From the NCBI GenBank assembly GCA_019914945.1, contig CM034101.1:9311188-9375187 (forward strand): DNA of 64,000 bases, given 5' to 3'. Positions within the stretch are counted from its first letter, which is position 1. Every line of letters starts with the position of its first letter. This document shows, one piece after another, positions 46,410-57,305 of this stretch. The notes below the pieces were generated by a model, which ran no database searches, was not told the DNA's origin, and saw only the letters and a program-made list of their open reading frames with translations. The translations under genes were made by a program, and so were the position numbers. The DNA comes from Typha latifolia. Its lineage: Eukaryota > Streptophyta > Magnoliopsida > Poales > Typhaceae.

Positions 46410-47565
46410 TGTAACGCTCCCACCCAACATAGGCACGTGCAAGTCGGCACGTGCGGTGCATGCGACAAGTCAAGTGGGACTTAATCACAAAATAAATTAT
46501 GACATCATCAAATAAAAACTTGCTAACATATCCATGCTCACATAATCAATTACCAAATAAATTATACTATTAACAAAATAAATCTGTTAATATATGAATA
46601 TGCAAGTCCACAATAATATACACTAGACCACTACATAATCTAGCAAGGCCTACACAGGCCACGACAAACAAACTAGAAAATACAACTTATAACCACAAAC
46701 ACACGAGTACAATATAATACGATATGTATTATACAAATCATCGTCTATACAATGGAGTATAAATATCAAATAATGGTATGACATAATATCTAGATAAACT
46801 ATCTTCTATACCATCTCACGTCTATAGCTCACCACATCTTTTCTCTAAAATATCTTCTCATGATATCTCAAGTCGTTATCACGTACCATAATATCTAGAG
46901 TGGTTAGACAAAAAATAAATAGTATAATAAGCTTAAAGCTCGGTGAATAGACTTTACCCCGAATCAATGATCCCAAACAGAGAGTAAATCAAGTATTGGA
47001 TAATATGAATCACATAGGAGCACCATACCATTAATGCGAATATGAATTCAATCTCTTTAATATATAAATGAAATATAGATTTCATGTCATAACTGATCAA
47101 AGTATATAATTCTCGACAATGTATAAACAATCTCAATATCATACCATCATCAGAACTCTCTCTCAAATATGACACATATGATGCTGGGACCATGCTATGA
47201 TATCAAATGCAACCGCATATGATACATATTGACCACTCAATAATCATATGCATTTCTCCACATCTCATTCATCAATGTCATTTGAATGACATTTTCATAC
47301 TTGACCACTGTGCATAGCCAACACCCGAAACCCGGTCTCAAATCTAGATTAAGGCTTCAGAGAATACCCCTGCCAACTTTAAGGGTATCTCAATCATATA
47401 ATCAAACGCTGTCAACAGTTAAGGGTATCATCATTATCTAGACCCAAGTACCCCACTAGCTAATAGAAACCATATGAGGATAGCTCACAACATATGTCCT
47501 AGCGAACAATGTGTCCGAATGTCTGCTGCGCACACTGACTACTGACCTCGGCTGTAAAGCCACAA
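46410..47565 (-). mobile_element. giant LTR A8 (truncated)
   Basis: It starts TGTAACGCTCCCACCC and follows the reversed A-family order to the conserved block ('gtccgaatgtctgctgcgca', near 47511). It then ends abruptly at a 35-base piece of LTR M. Confidence 0.78.
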
Positions 47566-47750
47566 TGTTACAGACCACTAGAGATGATCCGCAACAAGGG
47601 ACAACCTACCCTTTCCTGTTCAAATCACTAAGTGGAGGAGGCCTCATGGTAATGTGAGGATGAGATGAGGACAACCTACCCTTTTCTGTTCAAATCACTA
47701 AGTGAGTAATTAAATTTTCAGTCAAAATTTTTTTAAAAGGGTAGTAGAGA
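47566..47750 (+). pseudogene. LTR M scrap plus duplicated tail of pol D
   Basis: Bases 47566-47600 match the start of LTR M in minus orientation (ACCACTAGAGATGATCCGCA). Bases 47604-47710 repeat the end of pol D (GAGGATGAGATGAGGAC at 47656, as at 45996), with an extra internal copy of about 60 bases. Together they mark the junction between two copies of a larger tandem duplication. Confidence 0.7.
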
Positions 47751-47964
47751 TGTAACACTCAAAAAATAAAAAAAAATGTGAAAAAGAAGCAAACGGGGCA
47801 TGTGCCGTCTCTTCTCCCCTCTCCTCACCATGGCTGGTCTTGGCTTGAATCAGGGATGCTTTCTGAGGCCAAGGTAAGGGGACGGTAGGCTAGCCCTTTC
47901 CCCACCTGCACATGCCACCGCCGGCATGCGTGTTGGGGGGCGGCCTCCGCTCCACCCCCTCTCT

Positions 47965-48005
<41 letters not shown>

Positions 48006-48141
48006 TCTGAAGCTCTCTATAAATTTACCCCACGAGGAAAGCTTGGGTGTCCTTTGCTTTCCATCCATCTTTCTCCCTCCTAGTCTAACCATCGCCGCGA
48101 TCGTCGATGACGTGGTCAGGCTGGCGTAGTCGTTGTTGTAA
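47751..48141 (+). mobile_element. LTR D2 (cut by A9)
   Basis: It starts TGTAACACTC and is colinear with D1, including the (CT)n array (47967-48001) and 'ccccacgaggaaagc' text. Giant LTR A9 follows at the same LTR position as A8 does in D1. Confidence 0.8.
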
Positions 48142-48815
48142 TGTAATGCTCCCACCCAGCATAGGCATGTGCACGCCCTCTAGCCTACACAGCACGTGCG
48201 GCGCACGCGACAGGTCAAGCGGGACTTAATCACAAAATAAATTATGACATCATCAAATAAAACTTGCTAACATATCCATGCTCACATAATCCATCACCTA
48301 ATAACTTATACTATTAACCAAACAAATCTGTTAATATATGAATATGCAAATCCACAATAATACACTACACCACTACATAATCTGGCAGGGCCCACATAGG
48401 CCACGACAAACTAGAAAATACAACTTTTAACTACAAACACACGAGTACAACATAATACGATATGTATTATACAAATCATCGTCTATACAATGGAGTATAA
48501 ATATCATAATGGTATGACATAATATCTAGATAAACTATCTTCTATACCATCTCACGTCTATAGCTCACCACATCTTTTATCTAAAATATCTTCTCATGAT
48601 ATCTCAAGTCGTTATCACGTACCATAATATCTAGAGTGGTTAGACAAGAAATAAACAGAGTAATGAGCTTAAAGCTTAGTGAATAGTCCTTACTCTAAAT
48701 CAGTGATGCCAAACAGAGAGTAAATCAAGTACTAGATAATATGAATCACATAGGAGCACCATGTCATGAATGTGTATATGAATGTAATCTTAATAATATA
48801 TAAATAAAATATGAA
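48142..48815 (-). mobile_element. giant LTR A9 (fragment)
   Basis: It starts TGTAATGCTCCCACCC and is colinear with the first 670 bases of A8. It ends where LTR E3 sequence begins. Confidence 0.75.
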
Positions 48816-49200
48816 GGGTGATTAATTTTCTTCTATTCCTAGGTTATCTTAGTCTTATACCTAAGATAAATTCAGGGCAAGAATAGTTTCTCAATGCTTC
48901 AATGCTTAACAAAGGAGCCTAACCCCTCTATATATAGAGGTCGGTTATAACGAGTCCACTAGGACTAACCGTAAAGGCCGACACGACTCGAATTAGGATT
49001 GCCTTAAAGGCTTATATGATTTAATTGGATTTGTCTTAGAAGGCTTATTTGACTTAACTAGACTTACCCTAAGAGCGGTCATGACTTATTTGGACTTGCC
49101 TTAATGGCTCACATGACTAAACTATACTTGCCTAAAAGCCTTACATTATGAAATAATTAAAAGATAAATAGACTCGATCAATCGAGGCCAAAGAACCTAT
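48816..49200 (-). mobile_element. LTR E3 fragment (3' LTR of family E)
   Basis: On the minus strand this has the family E tandem zone (about 49140-48960), a TATA box (48936-48929) and part of the leader. It ends inside the leader where it meets A9. The integrase remnant lies upstream on the minus strand, as expected for a 3' LTR. Confidence 0.7.
48929..48936 (-). promoter_or_regulatory. TATA box of LTR E3
   Basis: CTCTATATATAGAGG, followed on the minus strand by AGGGGTTAGGCTCC, corresponds to the TATA box of E2. Confidence 0.6.
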
Positions 49201-49204
49201 GTGC

Positions 49205-49504
49205 CAAATTTTGGTTCGTGATGGGTCGAGCTCAAATGGCGTGGTATCTATAGCTGAGTGGTGGGCAGTGGCTATAGGCCCACTCTGCCTATGTAAGCAG
49301 AGTCACCACCTTGGCTGCTCTCCGGCATAGCATCGTAGGTATTGCTCCAAACATTGGTTCAGGACATCTGTCTGCCCGTGTGTCTATAAATGGTATGCTG
49401 ACCTCATCTAGAACGTCGTGCCTGTAGACAAACGAATTTTTGCCAGAGCTGACTAGTGAACACTGAATCATGGTCGGACACAATAGATCGTGCTATCCCG
49501 CTGC
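49205..49504 (-). pseudogene. gypsy integrase core fragment, family E (broken)
   Basis: The minus strand reads GIARSIVSDHDSVFTSQLWQ, the motif around the second catalytic Asp of gypsy integrases, then degraded text for the DGQTE-type region (DTRADRCPEPMFG). There are frameshifts in between. It ends at 49504 where family M gag begins. Confidence 0.75.
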
Positions 49505-50058
49505 AGAAAGACCAGGGCATGAGAGACCCAAGACCAAAGATTGGCCCGTGCATCCTATAGCTAGGGCAGGCAGTGGCCCGAACCAATGGATTAGACCAAG
49601 CTTTAGGTGCTGTCGAGTTAGACCAAGCCCAAGCTATTGGATGTGGTGGAGTTTTAGTGCGTCAACCTCCAACTCGTGCGCCTAACCCTGGTGGATTTGT
49701 CCATTGGTTTGCATGCCCAAGAGTTGGATCTACCCCAAACCCTATGACATCCTCCTGTTCAACTTGTGCGCCTAACCCTACTTCAGGAGCCGTAGCATTC
49801 CTCTCCATTTGTGCTCATGGAGTCCGTTCATCACAGAGTTCACAAATAGCGGACACCATCTCAGCCATGAAAGTTTCTACTGAATGGAAGGATTGAAGCA
49901 CCTCTAGCTGAGCTGTCAAGGGTGGTGGGGTTGGTAGTTCCAGCGGTGGATTTGTGCTCTCAGGTAGTCGTCGCCGGTGGTGGATCCCTGACCGTAGAAG
50001 TCTCACCGGTTACTCTTTCCACCATCCCTCGTGTGATTATCATCTGATCCGAGGATAA
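49505..50058 (-). pseudogene. family M gag, N-terminal part (copy 1)
   Basis: Gag N-terminal region on the minus strand, starting near 50042. It contains LTAQLEVLQSFHSVETFMAE (a putative coiled coil) and a Pro/Ala-rich linker with FGVDP-like text. It joins the integrase fragment of family E directly at its 3' side, so the capsid part is missing. Frameshifts are present. Confidence 0.68.
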
Positions 50059-50062
50059 CGAC

Positions 50063-50225
50063 GGCTCCGATACAAAAATTTTACGGGCCACTAGAGACGA
50101 TCTGCAACAAGGAGTGTAGGCCTTGATAAGAGTTAATTATGGTAGATGGAGGGGGCGGAAGGAGGGGTGACGGCGGTGGTGGTGGTGAGGAAGAAGATGG
50201 TCAGCGATGGCGGTGGTGATGGTGA
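50063..50225 (-). mobile_element. primer site and LTR piece of family M (copy 1)
   Basis: GGCTCCGATACA (50063-50074) is a decayed reverse primer site. LTR M starts near 50079 with TTACGGGCCACTAGAGA and runs for about 150 bases into GGTGGTGATGG repeats. These lead straight into the gag zinc-knuckle region of the next copy. Confidence 0.6.
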
Positions 50226-50713
50226 GCAAACTTCTCGTCGCAGTAGAAACGCAAACCCTTGGCCCTCCTTTCCTCGATTTGTGCCGGGATTAGCTGTCGA
50301 GAAAAGCTCTTCTATCACCACCCTCTGAAGTCGATGAGAGGAGCACTAGGTGGTAGGGACTTCCCCTCTTGATGCCAAATGGGAGGACAAATCCAGCATT
50401 GCTCGATGGAGTCGGCCGGGATCCTCTCCAAGCCGTAGGGCTCCGTGGCACCTTGGAGCTTCATCGTAGCTCCTTGACCTTCTCCTCCATTATAGCCGCT
50501 GTAGAAAAATGCCTCCAAAATTGCCTTAGGTCTCATGTCCTTGACCTCCGCTTCTATGTCAGACCTGAGTCCATTGGCGTTGGTGCTGCAAAGAGCTAAG
50601 TCTGACCAACTTGGTACGCAGTTGTAAATTCTGTCAAACTCTTCTTGATAAGCTCGGACCGTGGTTGCTAAGTTAAGAACTGATCCGTCATAGACGCAGG
50701 TGGTTTGGGCCAA
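50226..50713 (-). pseudogene. family M gag, capsid and knuckle part (copy 2)
   Basis: Capsid C-terminal motif AYQEEFDRIYNCVPSW and AEVKDMRPKAILEAF, open for 132 codons. Then a degraded knuckle region near 50240. It matches family B gag (AYQEEFERISNRV). Confidence 0.75.
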
Positions 50714-51182
50714 GTGCTAGGCGCTCTCCAGTCAGACCAAGCCCAAGCCGTTGGATGGCGTGAAGTTTCAGTGCGCCGATCTCCATCTCGTGTGCCGATC
50801 TCAATCTCGTGCGCCTAACCCTGCTTGGTTCATCCATTGGTATGCATGCCCATGGGATGGGTCCACCCCAAACCCTCCGATATCCTCTATTGCAACTGGT
50901 TTGGCACACAAAGGTTCGAGAGCTGCAGCACTCCTCTTTATTTGTGTTCGTGGAGTCCGTTCATCATGGAATTCGCGAATAGCAGATAGCATCTCAGCCA
51001 TGGGTGCTTCTACTGATGGCAAGGATTGAAGCACCTCCTGCTAAGCTGTCGAGCATGGTGGGGTTGGCAGTTCCGACGGTGGACCTATGCTGTCGGGTGG
51101 TCGTCGTCGATGGCGGATCCCTGACCATAGATGTCTCACTGGTTACTCTTGCTGCCATCCCTCGTGTGATTATCATCTGGTC
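50714..51182 (-). pseudogene. family M gag, N-terminal part (copy 2)
   Basis: This matches copy 1 (SVEAPMAEMLSAIREFHDER and MIITRGMAARVTSETS). It is joined to the capsid part of copy 2 by a deletion of the middle region at about 50700. Confidence 0.7.
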
Positions 51183-51960
51183 TGAGGATAACGATGGTGA
51201 ATGATGGTAGATGAAGAGGGTGGAAGGAGGGATGATGGCGATGGTGATGGTGAGGAAGAAGTTGGGCAGCGATGGCGGTGGTGATGGTGATGGTGAGCAA
51301 ACTTCTCGTTGTAGCCATCGCGAGCTTGGACTCCCATTGGTTTTAACATTGCCTCCCTTAGCCATACGTGGCTTGCGCCAATCGTTGGGCGAAGGTCGCT
51401 CAAGCCTCGGTTTTGGTGTAGGCGGTTCATGCCAAGATCTACCTTGCTCTGTTTTGGGGCAAGCCCTAGTTGGAGGAGGCTCGGTCCAAGCCTAAGCCAC
51501 AGGCGCCGTCGGGTCAGACCAAGCCCTAGCCATTGGATGGGGTCGGATTTTGGTGCGCCAATCTCTATCTTGTGTGCCTAACCCTGGTGGGTTCGTCCAT
51601 TGCTGTGCACACCCAAGGGATGGGCCCACCCCAACCCATACGACATCCTCCTCTTCAACCGGTTCGGCGCGAATAGGTTCAGGAGCTGCAACACTCCTCT
51701 CTATATGCACTCGTGGAGTCCCTTCACACAAAGTTCGCGAATAGCAGACAACATCTCGGCCATGAGTACTTCTATTGATTGCAAGGATTGAAGCACCTCC
51801 GGTTGAGCTGTCAAGGGTGAGGGTGGTGGGGTTGACGGTTCCGGCAATGGACTTGTGCTCTCGGGTAGTTATTGCCAGTGGTGGATCCATGACAGTAGAA
51901 GTCTCACTGGTTACTCTTACTTCCATCCCTCATGTGATTATCATCTGGTCTGAGGATAAC
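51183..51960 (-). pseudogene. family M gag, knuckle scrap plus N-terminal part (copy 3)
   Basis: A zinc-knuckle/His-rich segment (YNEKFAHHHHHHRHR near 51320) without its LTR is followed on the right by the middle and N-terminal gag regions (IERSAAAPEPIRAEPVEEED near 51680). The capsid core is deleted. Confidence 0.68.
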
Positions 51961-51966
51961 GACGAT

Positions 51967-52110
51967 CTCTGATACCAAATTGTTACGGACCACTAGAGAC
52001 AATCATTAAGGTGAATGATGGTAGATGAAGAGGGTGGAAGGAGGGATGATGGCGATGGTGATGGTGAGGAAGAAGTTGGGCAGCGATGGCGGTGGTGATG
52101 GTGATGGTGA
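51967..52110 (-). mobile_element. primer site and LTR piece of family M (copy 4)
   Basis: CTCTGATACCA (51967-51977) is the reverse of a good primer site. LTR M starts TGTTACGGACC at 51981. About 130 bases later it passes into the GGTGATGG-rich knuckle segment. Confidence 0.7.
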
Positions 52111-53073
52111 GCAAACTTCTCATTGTAGCCATCGCGAGCTTGGACTTCCTTTCCTCGATTTGTGCCAGGTTAGCCATCGCAAGCTCTTCCGTTGTCCTCC
52201 GAAGTCGGTGAGAGGAACACTAGGTGGTGGAGACTTCCCCTCTAGACGCCAAGTGGGAGGACTAAATCCAACATGGCTTGGTGAAGCCGGCCGGGATCCT
52301 CTCCAGTCCATAGGGCTCCATGGCACCTTGCAGCTTCTTCGTATCTCTTTGACCTTCTCCTCTATCATGGCCGTAGTAGAAAATGCCCCCAATAATGTCC
52401 TAAGCCTCAAGGTCTTGATCTCCGCTTGTATGTCGAACATGAGTCCACTAACGAAGGTGCTGCAGAGGGCTGAGTCTAACCAACCCGGTACGTAGTTGCA
52501 AATTCTCTGAAACTCTTCTTGATAAGCTCGGACTATGGTCCGTTGAGTTAGCTTAGCTAAGATTTCTTAGAAGTCTTTATACTCAGTCGGATCGAACCGA
52601 GTACACAAGGCGGATGCAAGCTCATCCCAAAGACGGGAACGGTTGAGTTCATTGTGCCGGATGGAACCATCTAATCACGACATCCTCCAAGTGGAATTAT
52701 ACTATTAGGATCTTTCGGTGAGTCCCTTGGTAGGTGAAGAACTGATCCAGTTGATAGAGCCAGTCTATTGGATAGCCTCCCGTGAGCTTAGGGAAATGGA
52801 GTCGTATGGTCCGAGCTTGAGCCCCTACAGATGGCTCGTGTTCATGTGTTGCATTTCCTTGTTCCCCTCGCCGGTCCCTTTTGCCCCACGGAGGGGAGCC
52901 CCATTATGCCATCGGCTCGATAACCTATTAGTTCGGGCCATTGCTTGCCCTAGCCGTTGGTGGCTCAGGGCAATCTCTGGCCTCAGGTCGCTCAAGCGTG
53001 GTCTTGGTGCAGGCGGTTAATGCCAAGGTCCACGCTCCTCTATTTCGGGGCAAAACCTAGTCGCGGAAGGATC
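52111..53073 (-). pseudogene. family M gag (copy 4, cut by LTR A10)
   Basis: On the minus strand it runs from the middle region (53073) through the capsid core (about 52850-52560) and C-terminal part (52540-52360) to the knuckle (near 52110). It has stops and frameshifts. LTR A10 cuts it at 53073; the rest continues at 56117. Confidence 0.75.
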
Positions 53074-53924
53074 TGTAACACCCCCGCCCGGCCCGACATA
53101 TGCACGCCCACGCGCCCACACGGTACGCACGGCGCACGCGACAAGTCGGGGGGGGGGGGGCCATCACGCACAGATACTCTCCTGTGCACATATAATTATG
53201 ACATCATCAAAAAATATCCTGCTAACCTATCCATGATCATATAATCCATCGCCAAATAAATCATACTCTTAACCAAATAAACCTGTTAACATATGAATAT
53301 CAAAGTCCACAATAATATACACTAGGCGCTACACAACCGGCGGGGCCCACACAGCCACAACAAACCATCAAGATACCATTAAACAACTGATACAAAAGTA
53401 CACTATGATTCGACCTGTATTATACAAATCATCGTCTAATACAAAAGAGTACAAATATCAAATACTGGTACAACTCAATTTCTATATAAACCATCATCTA
53501 TACCATCTCGCATCTATAGCTCACCTCATCATCACTCTAAAATATCTTCTCAAGATATCTCAGGTCGCTATCACGTACCACAAATCTGAGGGGTTAGAAA
53601 AGAAATAAAAAGAGTCATGAGCAAAAGGCTCAGTGAATAGACTGGATAATATGAATTAGAAAGCAACATCATGTCATGAATGAGTATATGAATGCATCCT
53701 CAATAATACATAATTGAAAAGTAGATAATATGTCATACTGATAAAAGTATACAATCCTCGACAATAAATAAACAAATCTCCATGTCATATGATCATCATA
53801 ACTCTCTATCAAATATGATATATGATGCATGCCGACTATGACCATGCGATGATATCAAATGCAACCATATATGATATATATTGACCACTTAATAATCAGG
53901 TATGTCAGATAAAAATGAAATCAT

Positions 53925-54452
53925 ATGCATTTCTCAACATCACGATCATCACCGACATTTCGGTATAATATCATCGTACTAGACCACTATGCACAGTCAA
54001 TACTCGGTACCTGGTCTCAACATCATGTCCAAAGGCTCAGAGCATACTCCGCCACCCGCAAGAGTATCTCTAATATAACCATACCCCGCCACCCGCTAGG
54101 GTATCAACATCCATCTGGACCGGGCACCCACATAGTTGATAGAAACCTCGTGAGGATAACTCGCCACATATGCCCTGGCGAACGGCATGTGTTCGAATGT
54201 CTGCTGCGCAAACAGACTAACGACCTCAGACGTAAGGCCAACAGGATCGTGACCATGTCGAGCGATCAATCATCCACCAAGCGCGTCCTAACCCTCGCGC
54301 CCACTCGGGTATCCTCACGCTTTCTATCAACTATCCTATCAATCACATTTCATGCTTTCCTTCTAAATGACAAATCATATGCATATATCCAGTACGATAA
54401 CAAGTCAATGCATAACAGGAATTTAGGTGGAATAGGAATCAAGAGAAAATGA
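53925..54452 (+). other. 175-codon open frame antisense to LTR A10
   Basis: This is the longest version of an open frame that recurs in F2 (42794-43242), A11 (60432-60668) and in part in A7 (35583-35777). It starts MHFSTSRSSPT and includes RITRHICPGERHV, STKRVLTLAPTRVSS and FLSTILSITFHAF. I recognise no domain. It spans the most conserved, GC-richer block of the LTR, so the frame may simply have survived because the DNA is conserved for another reason. Confidence 0.3.
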
Positions 54453-55467
54453 TGCAATGTAGTCTCCAACTGTATCGTCAACACATGCATACTCATGCTA
54501 ATCTATTACATGCATACTCATGCTACAGATCAACTCGGTAAATAATCATAACGTAGAATCATCTCTTGATTATCTCTATATATATCACCAATGTACTCTT
54601 ATTCCAAATCAGCGTAATCGAATGCATGATAAAATATGCTCGACTATAATCATCTCTAGATAAAATCATATAATCATGCTGGAGGCCAAAACATGCATAT
54701 ACACAAATATATAATGTAACCTAATCTGAGAAAGGCGTCTAAGGGATAAGACTACTCACAGTCCGATAAGAAGACACGAACAACGCATCTCTCACATCCG
54801 TCAGTCAAATATCAACTCATCGTCAGTATCCACGGGGTCTCACATAAGGGATTCGGGGTCTGAAAATATTTAAATGATATGATGTTAGCCGTTTATCCCA
54901 TTTAGAATTCATTGGTGTAAAATATAATAAATTATTTGATTTTATTAAATAACTTGATATACATTATATATATATATAATTATGATAACCTTATTCAATT
55001 ATTTGGCAATTATTACTTTTACTTAACTAGTTACTAATCATACATATATTAATCATTATTCATAAATACAAAAGTAATTATCTGAGCTCAGCATTTTATT
55101 GCATAGAAACACATTGTATACTCAAATGTATTAAATATATGCATGTATAAGCATACATAAACATTAATAGAAACTTATAAAATTTAATTATTTTTAATAG
55201 AACTAACTATATAAAATATAAGATTATTATCAATATGATTATATGTATTTATCTAATAAACAGTGGCAAAACTATATATAATCATATGCAAGTACTTATA
55301 ACTATAATTAATAAATTATTATACTAATAATACTTAGCTAATACTTATGTTAGTGAGTATAAATTATCAAAATAATCTATCATCTAGATAACTGATTTAC
55401 CTATATTTTAGAAACTAAATCATATGATTAATATAAACAAATTAAAAAGGGAGTAATCCCTTGTCAT

Positions 55468-55517
55468 AGTGCTGGGCTCGGCACTACCTGCTACAGTGCT
55501 GGGCCGAGCCCAGCACT
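55468..55517. repeat. GC-rich hairpins in LTR A10
   Basis: The full hairpin GTGCTGGGCCGAGCCCAGCAC (arms GTGCTGGGC and GCCCAGCAC) is at about 55496-55516. A damaged copy, GTGCTGGGCTCGGCAC, precedes it. Confidence 0.85.
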
Positions 55518-55744
55518 ATTGTAGAAGGAAAGAAAAACTGAGGAAGATGAAGAAGAAGAAAGAAGGAGGAGAAAGAAAGGAAGAAGAAGAAGAAGAGAAG
55601 AGAAGAGAAGAAAAGAGAAGAAGGGAAGGAGGAGGGAGGTGCGGACCCAGGCCGGCGGGGAGGGCACCGGCAGCTGGTGGCCAGCCAGCTGCCGGCCTCT
55701 CGCCGGCGGCTCGGCTCCGACGGGCCCGAGCCCAAGGTAAGAAA

Positions 55745-55775
<31 letters not shown>

Positions 55776-55880
55776 TAGTGAGAGAGAGAGAAGAAGAGAG
55801 AAGAAGAAAGAGAAGGAGAAAGAGCTCACCGGCGCTCGTGGAGGTGGCGGCGGCGGCGATAGTCCGGCCTCGGCGAGAGA

Positions 55881-55917
<37 letters not shown>

Positions 55918-56027
55918 TTAAAGAGAGAGAGGGAAGGCGGTGGCTGCGGCGGCGCTGGGCCCGCCGCTGCCGGTTGGCTGCGGCGACGCGAGGGGGGGTG
56001 CGTGGCACCTCCCCCACCCAGCCCCAC

Positions 56028-56079
56028 TGCATGGGCACGAGGCCGGTCACACTGTGGCCGGCCACGTCGTGCCCATGCA
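56028..56079. repeat. near-terminal inverted repeat of LTR A10
   Basis: Outer arms TGCATGGGCACGA (56028-56040) and TCGTGCCCATGCA (56067-56079) pair perfectly. Inner arms GGCCGG and CCGGCC pair inside the loop. Confidence 0.9.
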
Positions 56080-56116
56080 AATTTTTTTTTTTTTTTTTTG
56101 GGATTGGGTTGTTACA

Positions 56117-56608
56117 AGATCGGTCCAAGCCCTAGACGCAGGTGGTCTAGGCCAAGCCCTAGATGCGTCGGGTCAAAGCAAGCCCTAGCTGTCGGATTGG
56201 GTGGAATTTCATTGCGTCGATCTCCATCTCGTGCGCCTAACCCTGGTGGGTTCTTCCATTGGTTTGCACACCCAAGGGAGGGGTCCACCCCAAACCCTAC
56301 AACATCCTCCTCTTCTATAGGTTCGGCGTGTATAGGTTTGGCAGCTGCAGCACTCCTCTCTATTCGTGCTCGTGGAGTCTGTTCATCATGGAGTTTGCGA
56401 ATAGCAGACAGCATCTCCATTTGTGCTTCCACTAATTTAAAGGATTGAAGCACCTCTAGCTGAGCTGTCGATGGTGGTGGGGTTGGCTGTTCCGGAGGTG
56501 GACTTGTGCTCCCAGGTAGTTGTCGCCGATGGTGGATCCCTAACCATAGCAGTCTCACTAGTTACTCTTTTTTGCCATCCCTCGTGTGAGTATCATCTGG
56601 TCCGAGCA
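56117..56608 (-). pseudogene. family M gag, N-terminal part (copy 4, beyond A10)
   Basis: It continues copy 4 gag on the other side of A10, reading GVDPSLGCANQWKNPPGLG (near 56270) and LTAQLEVLQ-like text near 56450. The gag start is near 56595. Confidence 0.7.
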
Positions 56609-56615
56609 TAACGAT

Positions 56616-56845
56616 GGCTCCGATACCAAATTGTTACGGGCCACTAGAGATGATCCGAAAATATGGTGGGTAGGCCTTGATTAGGGTGAATGATGGTAGA
56701 TTGAGAGGGTGGAAGGAGGGGTGATGGCGGTGGCGATGCTGAGGAAGATGGCGGCAGTGGTGGTGATAGTGCAAACTTCTAATCGCAGAAGAAGCACAAA
56801 CCCTTAGCCCTCCTTTCCTCGATTTGTGCTAGGGTTAGCCGTCGA
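56616..56845 (-). mobile_element. primer site, LTR and knuckle piece of family M (copy 5)
   Basis: GGCTCCGATACCA (56616-56628) is a reversed primer site. LTR M starts TGTTACGGGCC at 56632. It runs into the knuckle region (near 56775) and is then cut; at 56846 it joins N-terminal gag sequence. Confidence 0.7.
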
Positions 56846-57135
56846 CACACATAGGTTCGGCGCGCGTAGGTTCGGGAACCGCAGCACTCTCTATTCGTGC
56901 TCGCTGTTCTTCACAGAGTTTGCGAATAGCAAACAACATCTCATCCATGAGTGCTTCTACTGATTGCATGGATTAAAGCACCTCCAGCTGAGTTGTCGAG
57001 GTTGGTGGGGTTGTTCAGGTGGTGGACCTGTGCTCTAAAGTAGTCGTCGCCAGTGGTGGATCCCTGACCATAGAAGTCTCACCTATTATTCTTTCCTCCA
57101 CCCCTCGTGTGATTATCATCCAGTCCGAGGATAAC
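56846..57135 (-). pseudogene. family M gag, N-terminal part (copy 5)
   Basis: Short N-terminal gag segment matching 49830-50040. Its capsid part is deleted. Confidence 0.6.
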
Positions 57136-57140
57136 GACGA

Positions 57141-57305
57141 CTCCTATACCAGATTATTACGGGCCACAAGAGACGATCCGCAACAATGGAGTGTAGGCCT
57201 TGATTAGGGTGAATGATGTTAGATGGAGAGGGTGGAAGGATGGGTGATGGTGGTGGTAGTGGTGAGGAAGAAGATGGGTAGCGATGGCATTGGTCATGGT
57301 GAAGC
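57141..57305 (-). mobile_element. primer site and LTR piece of family M (copy 6)
   Basis: CTCCTATACCA (57141-57151) is a mutated primer site, and ATTACGGGCCACAAGAGAC starts the LTR near 57154. It passes into the GGTGGTGG-rich knuckle segment. Confidence 0.65.

Larger units (their letters stand above)
53074..56116 (-). mobile_element. giant solo LTR A10 (complete, 3.04 kb)
   Basis: This is the best-preserved copy. It starts TGTAACACCCCCGCCC and ends GGGATTGGGTTGTTACA. GGATC (53069-53073) and AGATC (56117-56121) are a 5-bp target duplication with one change, and family M gag continues across it. It contains the GC-rich end, a G10 run near 53150, the conserved GC block (54130-54330), an AT-rich zone, GC hairpins (55468-55517), a GA array and the near-terminal inverted repeat (56028-56079). 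There is no primer site or internal domain. Confidence 0.92.

Noticed and set aside
55491..56027. Open frames of 150-178 codons on both strands.
   Set aside because: GA/CT microsatellite and GC-rich hairpins of LTR A10. Both strands are open at once, as expected of simple repeats.
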